From assembly GCA_900549705.1 (NCBI GenBank), contig URPI01000124.1, positions 1-6,364 on the forward strand: DNA of 6,364 bases, read 5' to 3'. A program made the position numbers and the translations under genes. This DNA comes from an uncultured Eubacteriales bacterium (GTDB lineage: Bacteria; Bacillota; Clostridia; Oscillospirales; Oscillospiraceae). Positions 1 through 5,904 of this stretch are shown piece by piece. Within the stretch, counting starts at the first letter, position 1. The number at the start of each line of letters is the position of its first letter. The notes below the pieces were generated by a model that saw only the letters and a program-made list of their open reading frames with translations, made no database searches and was not told the origin of the DNA.

Positions 1-27
1 GGGTCGACTGATAGTCGCCCCCTACAG
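1..27 (+). repeat. imperfect palindrome with CCTACAG tail
   Basis: Bases 1-21 form an imperfect hairpin, with arms around CGACT and AGTCG separated by GAT and outer G and C runs containing one mismatch. It is followed by CCTACAG (21-27). The same layout, a GC-rich palindrome followed by CCTACAG, recurs at 72-97, so both look like members of one short intergenic repeat family. The element may start left of the window. No coding signal is seen between 1 and 150. Confidence 0.5.
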
Positions 28-71
28 TGGTGTATTCCACTCAACGGGGTGCTATCGAATATCCGGGGTTT

Positions 72-97
72 CGGGCGGCTAATAGCCGCCCCTACAG
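72..97 (+). repeat. GGGCGG-type intergenic palindrome
   Basis: GGGCGGCTA (73-81) and TAGCCGCCC (83-91) are perfect 9-base arms around a single A, followed by CTACAG. A related palindrome lies in opposite orientation at 6285-6308. From memory, elements of this kind (GTAGGGGCGG...CCGCCC) are very common between genes in Oscillospiraceae genomes; their function is not known to me. The site lies beyond the terminator of the NlpC/P60 gene and is not coding. Confidence 0.65.
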
Positions 98-150
98 ATG
101 CTGTCTGCTGTACCAATGTGTGACAATAGACCATTATCCCCGCGTTTGCA

Positions 151-181
151 TAAAAAATACCCGGCTGAAATCAGTCGGGTA
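151..181 (-). terminator. intrinsic terminator after the NlpC/P60 gene
   Basis: Read on the minus strand, TACCCGACTG pairs with CAGCCGGGTA across an ATTT loop, with one A-C mismatch, and six T residues follow directly (152-157). It starts 13 bases after the NlpC/P60 stop codon. On the plus strand the hairpin would pair slightly better (a G-U replaces the mismatch) and AAAAATTTT follows it, so weak activity in both directions is possible, but no plus-strand gene is present to use it. Confidence 0.9.
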
Positions 182-194
182 AAAATTTTCAGAA

Positions 195-1184
195 TTAGAC
201 CACACGGATGCCGCAGTAGAAATGCTCGCTCCAGTAGCCGCTGTTCAGGTCGGAATAGGAGACGGTGCTGCGGGAGTTGGGGGAGTGGATGAACTGACCA
301 TTCCCGGCGTAAATACCGGCGTGGGTAATGCCGCTGCCGCCGGTGCCTGCGAACAGGACGATGTCGCCCACTTGCAGGGAAGCCTTGTCCACCTGCGTTC
401 CGGCGCTGGCCTGGGCGGCGGGGGTGCGGCCAACGGAAATGCCGAAGGTGCCGTAAACGTAATAAACAAAGCCGGAGCAGTCAAAGCCGCTGGGGGAAGC
501 GCCGCCGTAAACATAGGGGGTTCCCAGGTAGCTTTGGGCTTTGGAAAGAATCTGTGCGCCGGTTGCCGTTCCGGGATAGGAGGAAGTGACGGAGGAACTG
601 AGGGATGTACTGCCGGTGGGAACAGTGCCAATGGCCTTACCCTGGCGGAAATATTTGGGCTGGCTGGTAGAAGCCTGATTTTCATAGGGGACTTCTGTCA
701 GGCTGAGAAAATCGCTGCGGATGTAGCAGGTCTGGTTGTTATACAGCACCTTGTACCAGCCGTTGTTTACGCCGATGATGTAACATTTTTCACCCTGGGA
801 GGCGGTTGCCACCCGGTTATAGGATGTACTGGGGCCGCTGCGCAGATTTACGCCGGAGCCGGTGACAACGCCATAGCCCAGCTCTGCATTTTCTGCGATG
901 GAAACGCTGAGATAGTCTGCGCTCATGTAGCCCACCTGCAAATTGTAGCTGACCTGATACCAGCCGTTCTCGCTGTCCAGCACCACAATGCACTCGCCGG
1001 AGTTGGCGGTGGTGAGCACCTGAGAGCCGGTATCGGGGGACTGGCGCAGATTGAGGCCGGTGGCATTTACAAACCCGATGCCGTACACCAAACCGTTATC
1101 ATCGGCATGAGCCTTCATGGAAAAACTGCTGCAAAAAATCATCAGAGCCGCTGTCAGTGCAGCGGCTCGCGTGGAAAACTTCAT
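195..1184 (-). CDS. secreted SH3b-SH3b-NlpC/P60 cell-wall endopeptidase
   Basis: Predicted exported peptidoglycan hydrolase of 329 residues. Enzymes with an NlpC/P60 domain usually cut the stem peptide between D-Glu and the diamino acid; that is family knowledge and the exact bond here is inferred. A Sec signal peptide covers residues 1-27 (KFSTR, hydrophobic core, cleavage after AHA). Two bacterial SH3 domains follow (about 36-95 and 103-163), each with the NLR.SP or NLRSGPS motif and a GWY motif; these normally bind the wall. A Ser/Thr-rich linker (about 164-208) leads to the catalytic domain (about 209-329), with Cys236 in FDCSGFV, His288 in THAGIY and a likely third residue His300 in FIHSP. 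All expected catalytic residues are present and the protein looks complete. The ATG at 1184 has GGAGG (1191-1195) six bases upstream; an ATG four bases earlier is out of frame. It lies 41 bases after a small gene with no terminator between them, so the two are probably cotranscribed. Confidence 0.95.
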   Translation of the reverse strand: MKFSTRAAALTAALMIFCSSFSMKAHADDNGLVYGIGFVNATGLNLRQSPDTGSQVLTTANSGECIVVLDSENGWYQVSYNLQVGYMSADYLSVSIAENAELGYGVVTGSGVNLRSGPSTSYNRVATASQGEKCYIIGVNNGWYKVLYNNQTCYIRSDFLSLTEVPYENQASTSQPKYFRQGKAIGTVPTGSTSLSSSVTSSYPGTATGAQILSKAQSYLGTPYVYGGASPSGFDCSGFVYYVYGTFGISVGRTPAAQASAGTQVDKASLQVGDIVLFAGTGGSGITHAGIYAGNGQFIHSPNSRSTVSYSDLNSGYWSEHFYCGIRVV

Positions 1185-1225
1185 ACATAACCTCCGTCGC
1201 TGGGGAATTTCTCTTTGGAATTTGT

Positions 1226-1516
1226 TTATTTACCGGCGAGCGCACGCTCCAGCCAGACGCTGCCCACGTCCAGGGCAGTGTAGAAGCCGTCTTTTTCACT
1301 CTTTTTTACAATGCGGTCGCGGCTTTTGGCGCTGGGATCGGTCAGCTGCAACTGAACGGAAACCCGGGTGGCGATGTCGGCATCGTTCACCTTTTTGGTT
1401 TCCAGCACCTGCATCATTACGATGTGGCTATCTGCCATAGAGCCGTAGTACACCAGATTGCCTTTGCGCATCAGCGGGCGACCCTTGTACATGAGAACCT
1501 TTTTTTCATCAGCCAT
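1226..1516 (-). CDS. conserved-looking 96-residue protein of unknown function
   Basis: I do not recognise a named family. The protein is small and soluble, with no signal peptide, membrane segment or cysteine. The first half is rich in short hydrophobic stretches typical of beta strands (KVLMYKGRPLMRKGNLVYYG, then HIVMMQVLETKKV). The middle (VSVQLQLTD) looks like another strand, and a charged Lys/Arg/Asp stretch (about 64-77) precedes a C-terminal helix-like segment (VGSVWLERAL). The reading frame is open upstream to an ATG at 1555, but the ATG at 1516 is preferred because AGGAGG (1525-1530) sits eight bases before it and the earlier ATG lies at or upstream of the predicted transcription start. 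A strong promoter lies just upstream, and the NlpC/P60 gene follows 41 bases downstream. I recall similar unnamed proteins in Oscillospiraceae but cannot verify this. A function cannot be assigned; the operon only hints at an envelope link. Confidence 0.8.
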   Translation of the reverse strand: MADEKKVLMYKGRPLMRKGNLVYYGSMADSHIVMMQVLETKKVNDADIATRVSVQLQLTDPSAKSRDRIVKKSEKDGFYTALDVGSVWLERALAGK

Positions 1517-1524
1517 GATAGGAA

Positions 1525-1530
1525 CCTCCT
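1525..1530 (-). promoter_or_regulatory. ribosome binding site fixing the start of the 96-residue gene
   Basis: AGGAGG is eight bases upstream of the ATG at 1516. It excludes the longer in-frame reading from 1555, which would place this site inside the coding region. Confidence 0.85.
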
Positions 1531-1545
1531 GAAAAATGTAGTAGA

Positions 1546-1574
1546 ATTGTAACACATTGTAATCAATATGTCAA
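1546..1574 (-). promoter_or_regulatory. sigma-A promoter with extended -10
   Basis: Minus strand: consensus -35 TTGACA (1569-1574), a 17-base spacer, then TACAAT (1546-1551), preceded by TG one base away (extended -10). Transcription should start near 1539, giving a short leader before the ribosome binding site at 1525-1530. ATTGTAA occurs as a direct repeat on the plus strand at 1546-1552 and 1556-1562, overlapping the -10 box and spacer, and a small GGCG/CGCC inverted repeat lies upstream at 1585-1597. Either could be an operator, but this is speculative. It probably drives the 96-residue gene and the NlpC/P60 gene together. Confidence 0.85.
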
Positions 1575-1688
1575 TCCCCAAACAGGCGAAATACGCCGAA
1601 TAGGAAATAATTTACAATTTTGAAGCGGGGATTCTGGTAGAAAACGGAGGAAGTATGAAGTTTTCAAGTTACATAACAGGTGACATAA

Positions 1689-1720
1689 CAAGGGGCTTTT
1701 GCCGTGGCAAAAGCCCCTTG
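1689..1720 (-). terminator. strong hairpin after ireB, probable terminator
   Basis: A perfect 15-base-pair stem (CAAGGGGCTTTTGCC with its complement) surrounds a two-base centre, 19 bases after the ireB stop codon. On the minus strand the bases after the stem are TTATGT, a poor U-tract; on the plus strand GCGGGAAAAAC follows, which is also poor. Stem strength and position argue for a transcript end or 3' stabiliser for ireB, but efficiency is uncertain. ACATAACA is repeated at 1671-1678 and 1683-1690. Confidence 0.7.
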
Positions 1721-1739
1721 GCGGGAAAAACAGCGCTGA

Positions 1740-1988
1740 TTACGCTTTGTCCAGGTATTCCTTCACCAGCACCTGCATCAGCTCGTCCCGGTCGATTTTG
1801 CAAATCATGCTCCGGGCGGAACCGTAGTTGGTGATGTAGGTTGGGTCTTCGGTGAGAAGATAGCCCACAATCTGGTTAATGGGATTGTAACCTTTTTCGT
1901 TCAGGGCATCGAACACACTCCGGAGTATATGCCGCATGGTTTCCTTGTCGTCAGGAACCTGGAAGGTTTGTGTCTCCATTCCCGTCAT
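1740..1988 (-). CDS. ireB: IreB-family regulatory phosphoprotein (UPF0297/YrzL)
   Basis: A small cytoplasmic protein of 82 residues, close to the usual 80-90 of the family. The hallmark block GYNPINQIVGYLLTEDPTYI is at residues 33-52, followed by the conserved ARxxI...RDEL region (58-70) and a C-terminal helix. In Enterococcus faecalis, IreB is phosphorylated on N-terminal threonines by the PASTA kinase IreK and acts as a negative factor in cephalosporin resistance; that is family knowledge. This protein has Thr2, Thr6 and Thr8 before the conserved acidic DD (13-14), and Thr6 is the best match to the family's conserved TVRF threonine (here TQTF), so phosphorylation there is an inference. The ATG at 1988 has GGAGG (1997-2001) eight bases upstream; Met4 is a possible but less well spaced start. 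In many Firmicutes the gene sits beside alaS, ruvX and yrzB; here it is alone, downstream of pheST, with its own promoter and hairpin. Confidence 0.95.
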   Translation of the reverse strand: MTGMETQTFQVPDDKETMRHILRSVFDALNEKGYNPINQIVGYLLTEDPTYITNYGSARSMICKIDRDELMQVLVKEYLDKA

Positions 1989-2020
1989 GGTCTCAGCCTC
2001 CTTTGCAAAATTGATACCTT

Positions 2021-2049
2021 ATTATATCCTAAATCCGCAATTCTGTAAA
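2021..2049 (-). promoter_or_regulatory. sigma-A promoter of ireB
   Basis: Minus strand: TTTACA (2044-2049), a 17-base spacer, and consensus TATAAT (2021-2026). The predicted start near 2014 leaves a leader of about 25 bases with GGAGG at 1997-2001. The -35 box lies about 19 bases from the end of the repeat block, so repeat sequence is immediately upstream of this promoter. Confidence 0.85.
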
Positions 2050-2067
2050 GCCCTGCAAGTAAACATT

Positions 2068-2202
2068 TTGTAAACGGCGGCAGGGCCGCCAGCCAAAGAC
2101 GCATTGGGATTGTACCAATACGTTGGTTCCCTGACCCGCCCGGTAACGATACACGGTGGAAACCGGTTTGGATGGTACGCACCGTTGGAAGGGTGTTGCA
2201 GA
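2068..2202 (+). repeat. direct repeat copy A (135-base unit)
   Basis: Compared with the sequence 135 bases to the right, positions 2068-2176 match 2203-2311 at 106 of 109 bases (differences at 2072, 2154 and 2157). The unit begins with a hairpin, GGCGGC-AGG-GCCGCC (2076-2090), then the core ATTGTACCAATACG (2108-2121), in which ACCAA and TTGGT can pair across TACG, then the CCGGT...ACCGG region. The last part, 2185-2206, matches 2339-2360 at 20 of 22 bases. Open frames cross it on both strands but continue unchanged into the next copy and lack their own start signals, so I treat it as noncoding. Strand is nominal. Confidence 0.95.
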
Positions 2203-2359
2203 TTGTCAACGGCGGCAGGGCCGCCAGCCAAAGACGCATTGGGATTGTACCAATACGTTGGTTCCCTGACCCGCCCGGTAACGATACATGGAGGAAACCG
2301 GTTTGGATGGTCACCGACGCAAAGCGTCCATGCCTCCCTTGGAAGGATGTTGCGGATTG
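2203..2359 (+). repeat. direct repeat copy B with an extra segment
   Basis: Second copy of the unit, nearly identical to copy A through 2311. It then carries about 22 extra bases, which include a small GACGC-AAA-GCGTC hairpin (2316-2328), before the shared tail TTGGAAGG (2339-2346) and GATTGT resume. Its initial GC hairpin is at 2211-2225. Copies A and B sit head to tail, which suggests a tandem duplication followed by a small insertion in B or deletion in A. Confidence 0.93.
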
Positions 2360-2381
2360 TAAACGGCAGCACTGCCGTTTA
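2360..2381 (+). repeat. perfect inverted repeat containing the pheT stop codon
   Basis: TAAACGGCAG (2360-2369) and CTGCCGTTTA (2372-2381) are perfect 10-base arms around CA. The pheT stop codon TAA is the outer part of the right arm. It occupies the place held by the GGCGGC/GCCGCC hairpin in copies A and B, after the same GATTGT/GTAAACGGC junction sequence, so it looks like the boundary hairpin of the repeat block. On the minus strand it is followed by CAATCC rather than a U run, so it is at best a weak terminator for pheT. Confidence 0.85.
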
Positions 2382-4766
2382 GCGCAGGGTAGCGTTCAGT
2401 TGGTCTTTTACGGCGGCAAGGACGTTATTTACCACGGCTTCGGAATCGCTGTCGGTGAGGGTGCGGTCGTCCGCCCGCAGCTGCAAGGAGAAGGCCATGC
2501 TCTTTTTGCCCTCGGGCACGCCCACGCCGCGGTAGATATCGAACAGCTGAATCTTCCGCAGCAGCTTTCCGGCGGAAGCGGAGATAACCTCCTCTACCTG
2601 GGCAACGGTGATATCCTCGCTGCAAATCAGCGCCAAATCGCGGCTGACGGCGGGGTACTTGGGCAGGGCAGTAAAGGTGGGGTCAGGCAGACGCAGACCC
2701 AGCATCTTGGTGAAGTTCAGCTCGGCGCAGTACACCTCGCTGTCAATGCCATAGTTCTTGGCAACCAGGGGATGCACCTGACCCATCACGCCGATGACCT
2801 CACCATCAATGGAAATGGAAGCGCAGCGGCCGGGGTGGTAGCTGGGGTTGTTCTTTTCGGCGGTGTAGCTGGCCTTCTTCATCCGCAGACCGGCAAACAG
2901 CGCCTCAATTTCGCCCTTGAGCTTGAAGAAAGTCTCTTTTTCGCCGTAAGAGCCGAATACCAGCATCTTGGGTTCCTGGGGCAGGGGCTGCCCCTCCACA
3001 GGCAGGTAGACCTTTGCCACCTCGTAGAGCTTGGCGGCCTTGTTGTGGTAAGCGTTGTTCCGGCTGAGAATTTCCAGCATAGAGGGCAGGGCGATGGTTC
3101 GCATGATGGAGGTGTCTTCGCCCAGAGGGTTCTGAATGCGCAGGGTGTTGCGCAGGGGAGAATCGGCGGGAAGGCGAATCTGGTCAAACACCGTGGGAGA
3201 GGTGAAGGAGTAGGTGATGATTTCACTGTAGCCCAGGCCGCGGCACAAAGCACCTGCCTTGGCTTCCAGCTTCATCTCCTGGGAGTAGCCGCCGTGGGTG
3301 GCAGTACGGAACTGGGTCACGGGAATTTCGTTATAGCCGAAGGAGCGCCCCACCTCCTCGGCAATGTCCACCATCCGCACCAGGTCGGGACGGAAGGAGG
3401 GAACCAGAATGGTGTCGCCCTCCACGGGGATTTCCAGTCGGTTCAGGTACATGACCATATCTTCCCTGGAAATGCTGGTGCCCAGCAGACGGTTGATTTT
3501 CTCCGGTTCCAGGGGCAGACGGCGCTCCTGGGGAACATAGTTGATGATGTCAATGATGCCGTCCAGCACATCGCCGCAGCCCAGCAGCTCCACCAGCTCG
3601 CAGGCACGCTGCACGGCAGGGACGGTCATCATGGGGTCAAGGCGCTTTTCAAATTTGCCGGAGGCTTCGGTGCGCATACCCAGCGCCAGGGCGGTCTGGC
3701 GGATGGAGGTGCCGTTGAAGTTGGCAGACTCAAACACCACCATGGTGGTGTTGTCCTTGATTTCGGAGTTCTCGCCGCCCATGATACCGGCAAGGCCGAT
3801 GGGCTTTGCATCGTCGGCAATCACCAGCATACCGGCCTTCAGGTTCCGCACATTGCCGTCCAGGGTGGTCAGCGTCTCACCGGCCTGGGCTTCCCGGACA
3901 ACAATCTTGCCGGAGGAAACATAGCGGTAGTCAAAGGCGTGCATGGGCTGGCCGTATTCCAGCATCACATAGTTGGTGATGTCCACGATGTTGTTGATGG
4001 GGCGCACACCGTTGGCGCGCAGACGCTGCCGCAGCCACTTGGGGGAGGGGCCAATCTTCACATTGGCAACCATGCGGGAGGAATAGCGGTTGCACAGCGC
4101 GGTGGCGGGAACCTCCACGTCCAGATGCTCGAAAATGGAGCCGGCCTCGCTGCCATGCACCACAGGCTCATGATGCTTCATGGGCTTGCCGAAGGCAGCG
4201 GCGGCCTCCCGTGCCAGACCCATGATGGAGTAGCAGTCGGGGCGGTTGTTGGTAATTTCAAAATCCACAATGGTATCGTCATTGCCGATGATAAGGTTCA
4301 TGTCGTCGCCGGGTTTGGCAGAGTCCGGCTCCAAAATCCAGATGCCGTCTGCGAACACGCCGGGCAGGTCGTTCTGGGTCAGACCCAGCTCGGCAAAGGA
4401 ACAGAGCATACCGCAGGACACTTCTCCTCTGAGCTTGCCCTTGGTGATGTGGACACCGCCGGGAAGCCAGGAATTGTGCAGGGCAGCGGGAACCAGATCG
4501 CCCTCGTGGACATTCTGCGCACCGGTGACAATCTGCACCGGCTCGTCCTTGCCCACGTCCACCTGGCAGATGAACATATGGTCAGAGTTGGGGTGGCGCA
4601 CCATGGACAGCACCCGGCCCACTACCACGTTTTTCATTTCTGCGTCCATCCGCTCCCAGGTTTCCACCTTCTGACCGAACACGGTCAGGGTTTCCACAAA
4701 TTCCTTATCGGACACATTGCTCAGGTCAACAAAATCCTCGTTGAGCCATTTTCTGTTCAGTTTCAT
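2379..4766 (-). CDS. pheT: phenylalanyl-tRNA synthetase beta subunit
   Basis: Beta chain of the cytoplasmic alpha2-beta2 enzyme that charges tRNA-Phe with phenylalanine; 795 residues, normal for the bacterial long form. Domains in order: N-terminal KLNRKWL segment, EMAP-like tRNA-binding fold (about 42-150), NNRPDC (173-178), the B3/B4 editing domain (about 210-390) with PINNIVDITNYVMLEYGQ (256-273) and HAFD, B5 (about 410-480) with VPSFRPD and DIAEEVGRSFGY, the catalytic-like B6-B7 core (about 485-690) with NPLGED and YHPGRCA (643-649), and the ferredoxin-like anticodon-binding domain (about 700-795) with KYPAVSRDLAL and the final DDRTLTD block. B3/B4 normally removes mischarged tyrosine. 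No truncation or frameshift is seen. AAGGAGG (4774-4780) precedes the ATG at 4766. The gene is 12 bases after pheS and its ribosome binding site overlaps the pheS stop, suggesting coupled translation. It should be controlled by the T-box upstream of pheS. No good terminator follows; a repeat block does. Confidence 0.98.
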   Translation of the reverse strand: MKLNRKWLNEDFVDLSNVSDKEFVETLTVFGQKVETWERMDAEMKNVVVGRVLSMVRHPNSDHMFICQVDVGKDEPVQIVTGAQNVHEGDLVPAALHNSWLPGGVHITKGKLRGEVSCGMLCSFAELGLTQNDLPGVFADGIWILEPDSAKPGDDMNLIIGNDDTIVDFEITNNRPDCYSIMGLAREAAAAFGKPMKHHEPVVHGSEAGSIFEHLDVEVPATALCNRYSSRMVANVKIGPSPKWLRQRLRANGVRPINNIVDITNYVMLEYGQPMHAFDYRYVSSGKIVVREAQAGETLTTLDGNVRNLKAGMLVIADDAKPIGLAGIMGGENSEIKDNTTMVVFESANFNGTSIRQTALALGMRTEASGKFEKRLDPMMTVPAVQRACELVELLGCGDVLDGIIDIINYVPQERRLPLEPEKINRLLGTSISREDMVMYLNRLEIPVEGDTILVPSFRPDLVRMVDIAEEVGRSFGYNEIPVTQFRTATHGGYSQEMKLEAKAGALCRGLGYSEIITYSFTSPTVFDQIRLPADSPLRNTLRIQNPLGEDTSIMRTIALPSMLEILSRNNAYHNKAAKLYEVAKVYLPVEGQPLPQEPKMLVFGSYGEKETFFKLKGEIEALFAGLRMKKASYTAEKNNPSYHPGRCASISIDGEVIGVMGQVHPLVAKNYGIDSEVYCAELNFTKMLGLRLPDPTFTALPKYPAVSRDLALICSEDITVAQVEEVISASAGKLLRKIQLFDIYRGVGVPEGKKSMAFSLQLRADDRTLTDSDSEAVVNNVLAAVKDQLNATLR

Positions 4767-4773
4767 TTTGTAT

Positions 4774-4780
4774 CCTCCTT
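4774..4780 (-). promoter_or_regulatory. pheT ribosome binding site overlapping the pheS stop
   Basis: AAGGAGG shares its first two bases with the pheS stop codon TAA (4779-4781) and ends seven bases before the pheT ATG. This arrangement fits reinitiation or coupling, which would help keep the two subunits in equal amounts. Confidence 0.85.
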
Positions 4781-5822
4781 AGAACTGGTTCAGGAACCGC
4801 ACGTCGTTGTCGAAGATAAGACGCAGGTCGTTGATTTTCAGCTGACCCATGGCCATGCGCTCCAGGCCCATGCCAAAGGCGAAGCCGGTGTATTTTTCCG
4901 GGTCGATGCCGCAGTTTTCCAGCACCTTGGGATGCACCATACCGGCACCCAGCACCTCAATCCAGCCCTCGCCGTGGCAGGTGGAGCACACCTGACCGTC
5001 CAGCTCGCCGGTGCCGTGGCATTTGTGGCAGGCCATGTCCATTTCGCAGCTGGGCTCGGTGAAGGGGAAGTGGTGGGGACGGAACCGGGTGGCGGCGCTC
5101 TCGCCGTATACCTTTTGCAGAATGCTGATGAGCGCACCCTTCAGGTCACCCATGGTGATGTCCTCGGCAACCACCAGACCTTCAATCTGATGGAACATGG
5201 GGGAGTGGGTGGCATCGGCCTCGTCCTTGCGGAACACCCGGCCGGGAGCCAGCATACAAATGGGGGGCTTGTGGGTTTCCATATAGCGAATCTGCATGGG
5301 GCTGGTCTGGGTGCGCAGCAGGACGCTGTCATCATCGGTGAAATAGAAAGTGTCGCTGCGATCCCGGGAGGGATGACCTTCTTCAATGTTCAGTCGGGTG
5401 AAGTTGTAGTCAGCCAGCTCCACCTCGGGTGCTTCGTAAACCTCGTAGCCCATGCCCACAAAGGTGTCCTTAATCTGCTGGAGCACCTGATTCATGGGAT
5501 GCTGGTGGCCAATCTCAATCTCGTCGCCGGGGATGGTCACATCGATTGCCTCGGCAGCCAGCTTTGCTTCCATTGCAGCGGCATGGACGGCGGCCTTCCG
5601 CTCCTCCAGGGTCTCCTCAATGGCAGCCCGGACGCTGTTTGCCAGCTGACCCATGACAGGGCGCTCCTCGGCAGAAAGCTTGCCCATCTGCTTGAGCACA
5701 GCGGTCAGCTCGCCTTTTTTGCCCAGCAGCCGCACCCGCAGGTCTTCCAGCTCTGCCGGGGTAGAAGCATTATCCAGCGCCGCAATGGCCTTCTGGCGAA
5801 TGGATTCCAGTTGTTGTTTCAT
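4779..5822 (-). CDS. pheS: phenylalanyl-tRNA synthetase alpha subunit
   Basis: Catalytic subunit of class II phenylalanyl-tRNA synthetase, which makes Phe-AMP and transfers Phe to tRNA-Phe together with PheT. 347 residues, the usual size. The N-terminal coiled coil (about 1-95) normally contacts tRNA. Class II motif 1 is around HPMNQVLQQI...YEVYEAPEVE (108-135), the substrate loop includes GHPSRDRSDTFY (149-160), motif 2 is FRKDEADATHSPMFHQIEG (197-215), FRPHHFPFTEPSCE is at 247-260, and motif 3 is GFAFGMGLERMAM (313-325). Between residues 265 and 282 are two CxxCxGxG units (Cys265/268 and Cys279/282), a likely zinc-binding insert seen in shorter form in Bacillus PheS. The frame is open upstream to an ATG at 5906, but that would start inside the leader terminator; AGGAGG (5830-5835) seven bases before the ATG at 5822 fixes the start. 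First gene of the pheST unit. Confidence 0.98.
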   Translation of the reverse strand: MKQQLESIRQKAIAALDNASTPAELEDLRVRLLGKKGELTAVLKQMGKLSAEERPVMGQLANSVRAAIEETLEERKAAVHAAAMEAKLAAEAIDVTIPGDEIEIGHQHPMNQVLQQIKDTFVGMGYEVYEAPEVELADYNFTRLNIEEGHPSRDRSDTFYFTDDDSVLLRTQTSPMQIRYMETHKPPICMLAPGRVFRKDEADATHSPMFHQIEGLVVAEDITMGDLKGALISILQKVYGESAATRFRPHHFPFTEPSCEMDMACHKCHGTGELDGQVCSTCHGEGWIEVLGAGMVHPKVLENCGIDPEKYTGFAFGMGLERMAMGQLKINDLRLIFDNDVRFLNQF

Positions 5823-5829
5823 TTTCTTT

Positions 5830-5835
5830 CCTCCT
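5830..5835 (-). promoter_or_regulatory. pheS ribosome binding site
   Basis: AGGAGG lies seven bases before the ATG at 5822 and downstream of the T-box terminator, so it is transcribed only on read-through. It decides against the longer frame from 5906. Confidence 0.9.
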
Positions 5836-5867
5836 AAAAGGTTGACTTTTCTTGTAAAAAAGGTAAC

Positions 5868-5904
5868 AAAAAAGCCCTTCTCCCGACAAATCGGGACGAA
5901 AGGC
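5868..5904 (-). terminator. T-box regulated intrinsic terminator
   Basis: Minus strand: GCCTTTC pairs with GAAGGGC, then CCCGA pairs with TCGGG across a TTTG loop, and six T residues follow (5868-5873). It lies directly after the T-box sequence and 45 bases before the pheS start, as expected for the conditional terminator of a T-box leader. Confidence 0.95.

Noticed and set aside
222..1190. A 322-codon plus-strand open frame across the NlpC/P60 gene
   Set aside because: Same codon register effect: the true gene has a signal peptide, intact domains and catalytic residues, while the antisense product is an Ala/Gly-rich shadow.
1655..1836. Plus-strand short frame with GGAGG (1646-1650) four bases before an ATG, followed by the strong hairpin at 1689-1720, resembling a leader peptide with attenuator
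   Set aside because: There is no plus-strand gene downstream for it to control, no convincing plus-strand promoter, and most of the frame is antisense to ireB.
2074..2225. GGCGGC-AGG-GCCGCC hairpins as intrinsic terminators of pheT
   Set aside because: On the minus strand each is followed by GTTTAC or GTTGAC instead of a U run, so they do not meet the usual terminator pattern, although some transcript-end role cannot be excluded.
2068..2381. CRISPR array
   Set aside because: The repeated unit is about 135 bases with nearly identical contents throughout, not short repeats with unique spacers, and no cas gene is present.
1985..2382. Open frames on both strands in the repeat block, encoding repeated peptide segments such as IVTGRVREPTYWYNP
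   Set aside because: The peptide repetition only mirrors the 135-base DNA repeat. There are no ribosome binding sites at suitable starts, and the same peptide-like string appears in the diverged copy at 6196-6255 with no intact gene.
2172..5837. A 1221-codon open frame on the plus strand, antisense to pheT and pheS
   Set aside because: Both pheT and pheS lie in the same codon register as this frame, so stops would appear only where the sense genes use TTA, CTA or TCA codons. Those are avoided in this GC-rich genome. The antisense protein is low in recognisable motifs, His/Gly/Val-rich, and has no plausible start region because it begins inside repeat copy A.
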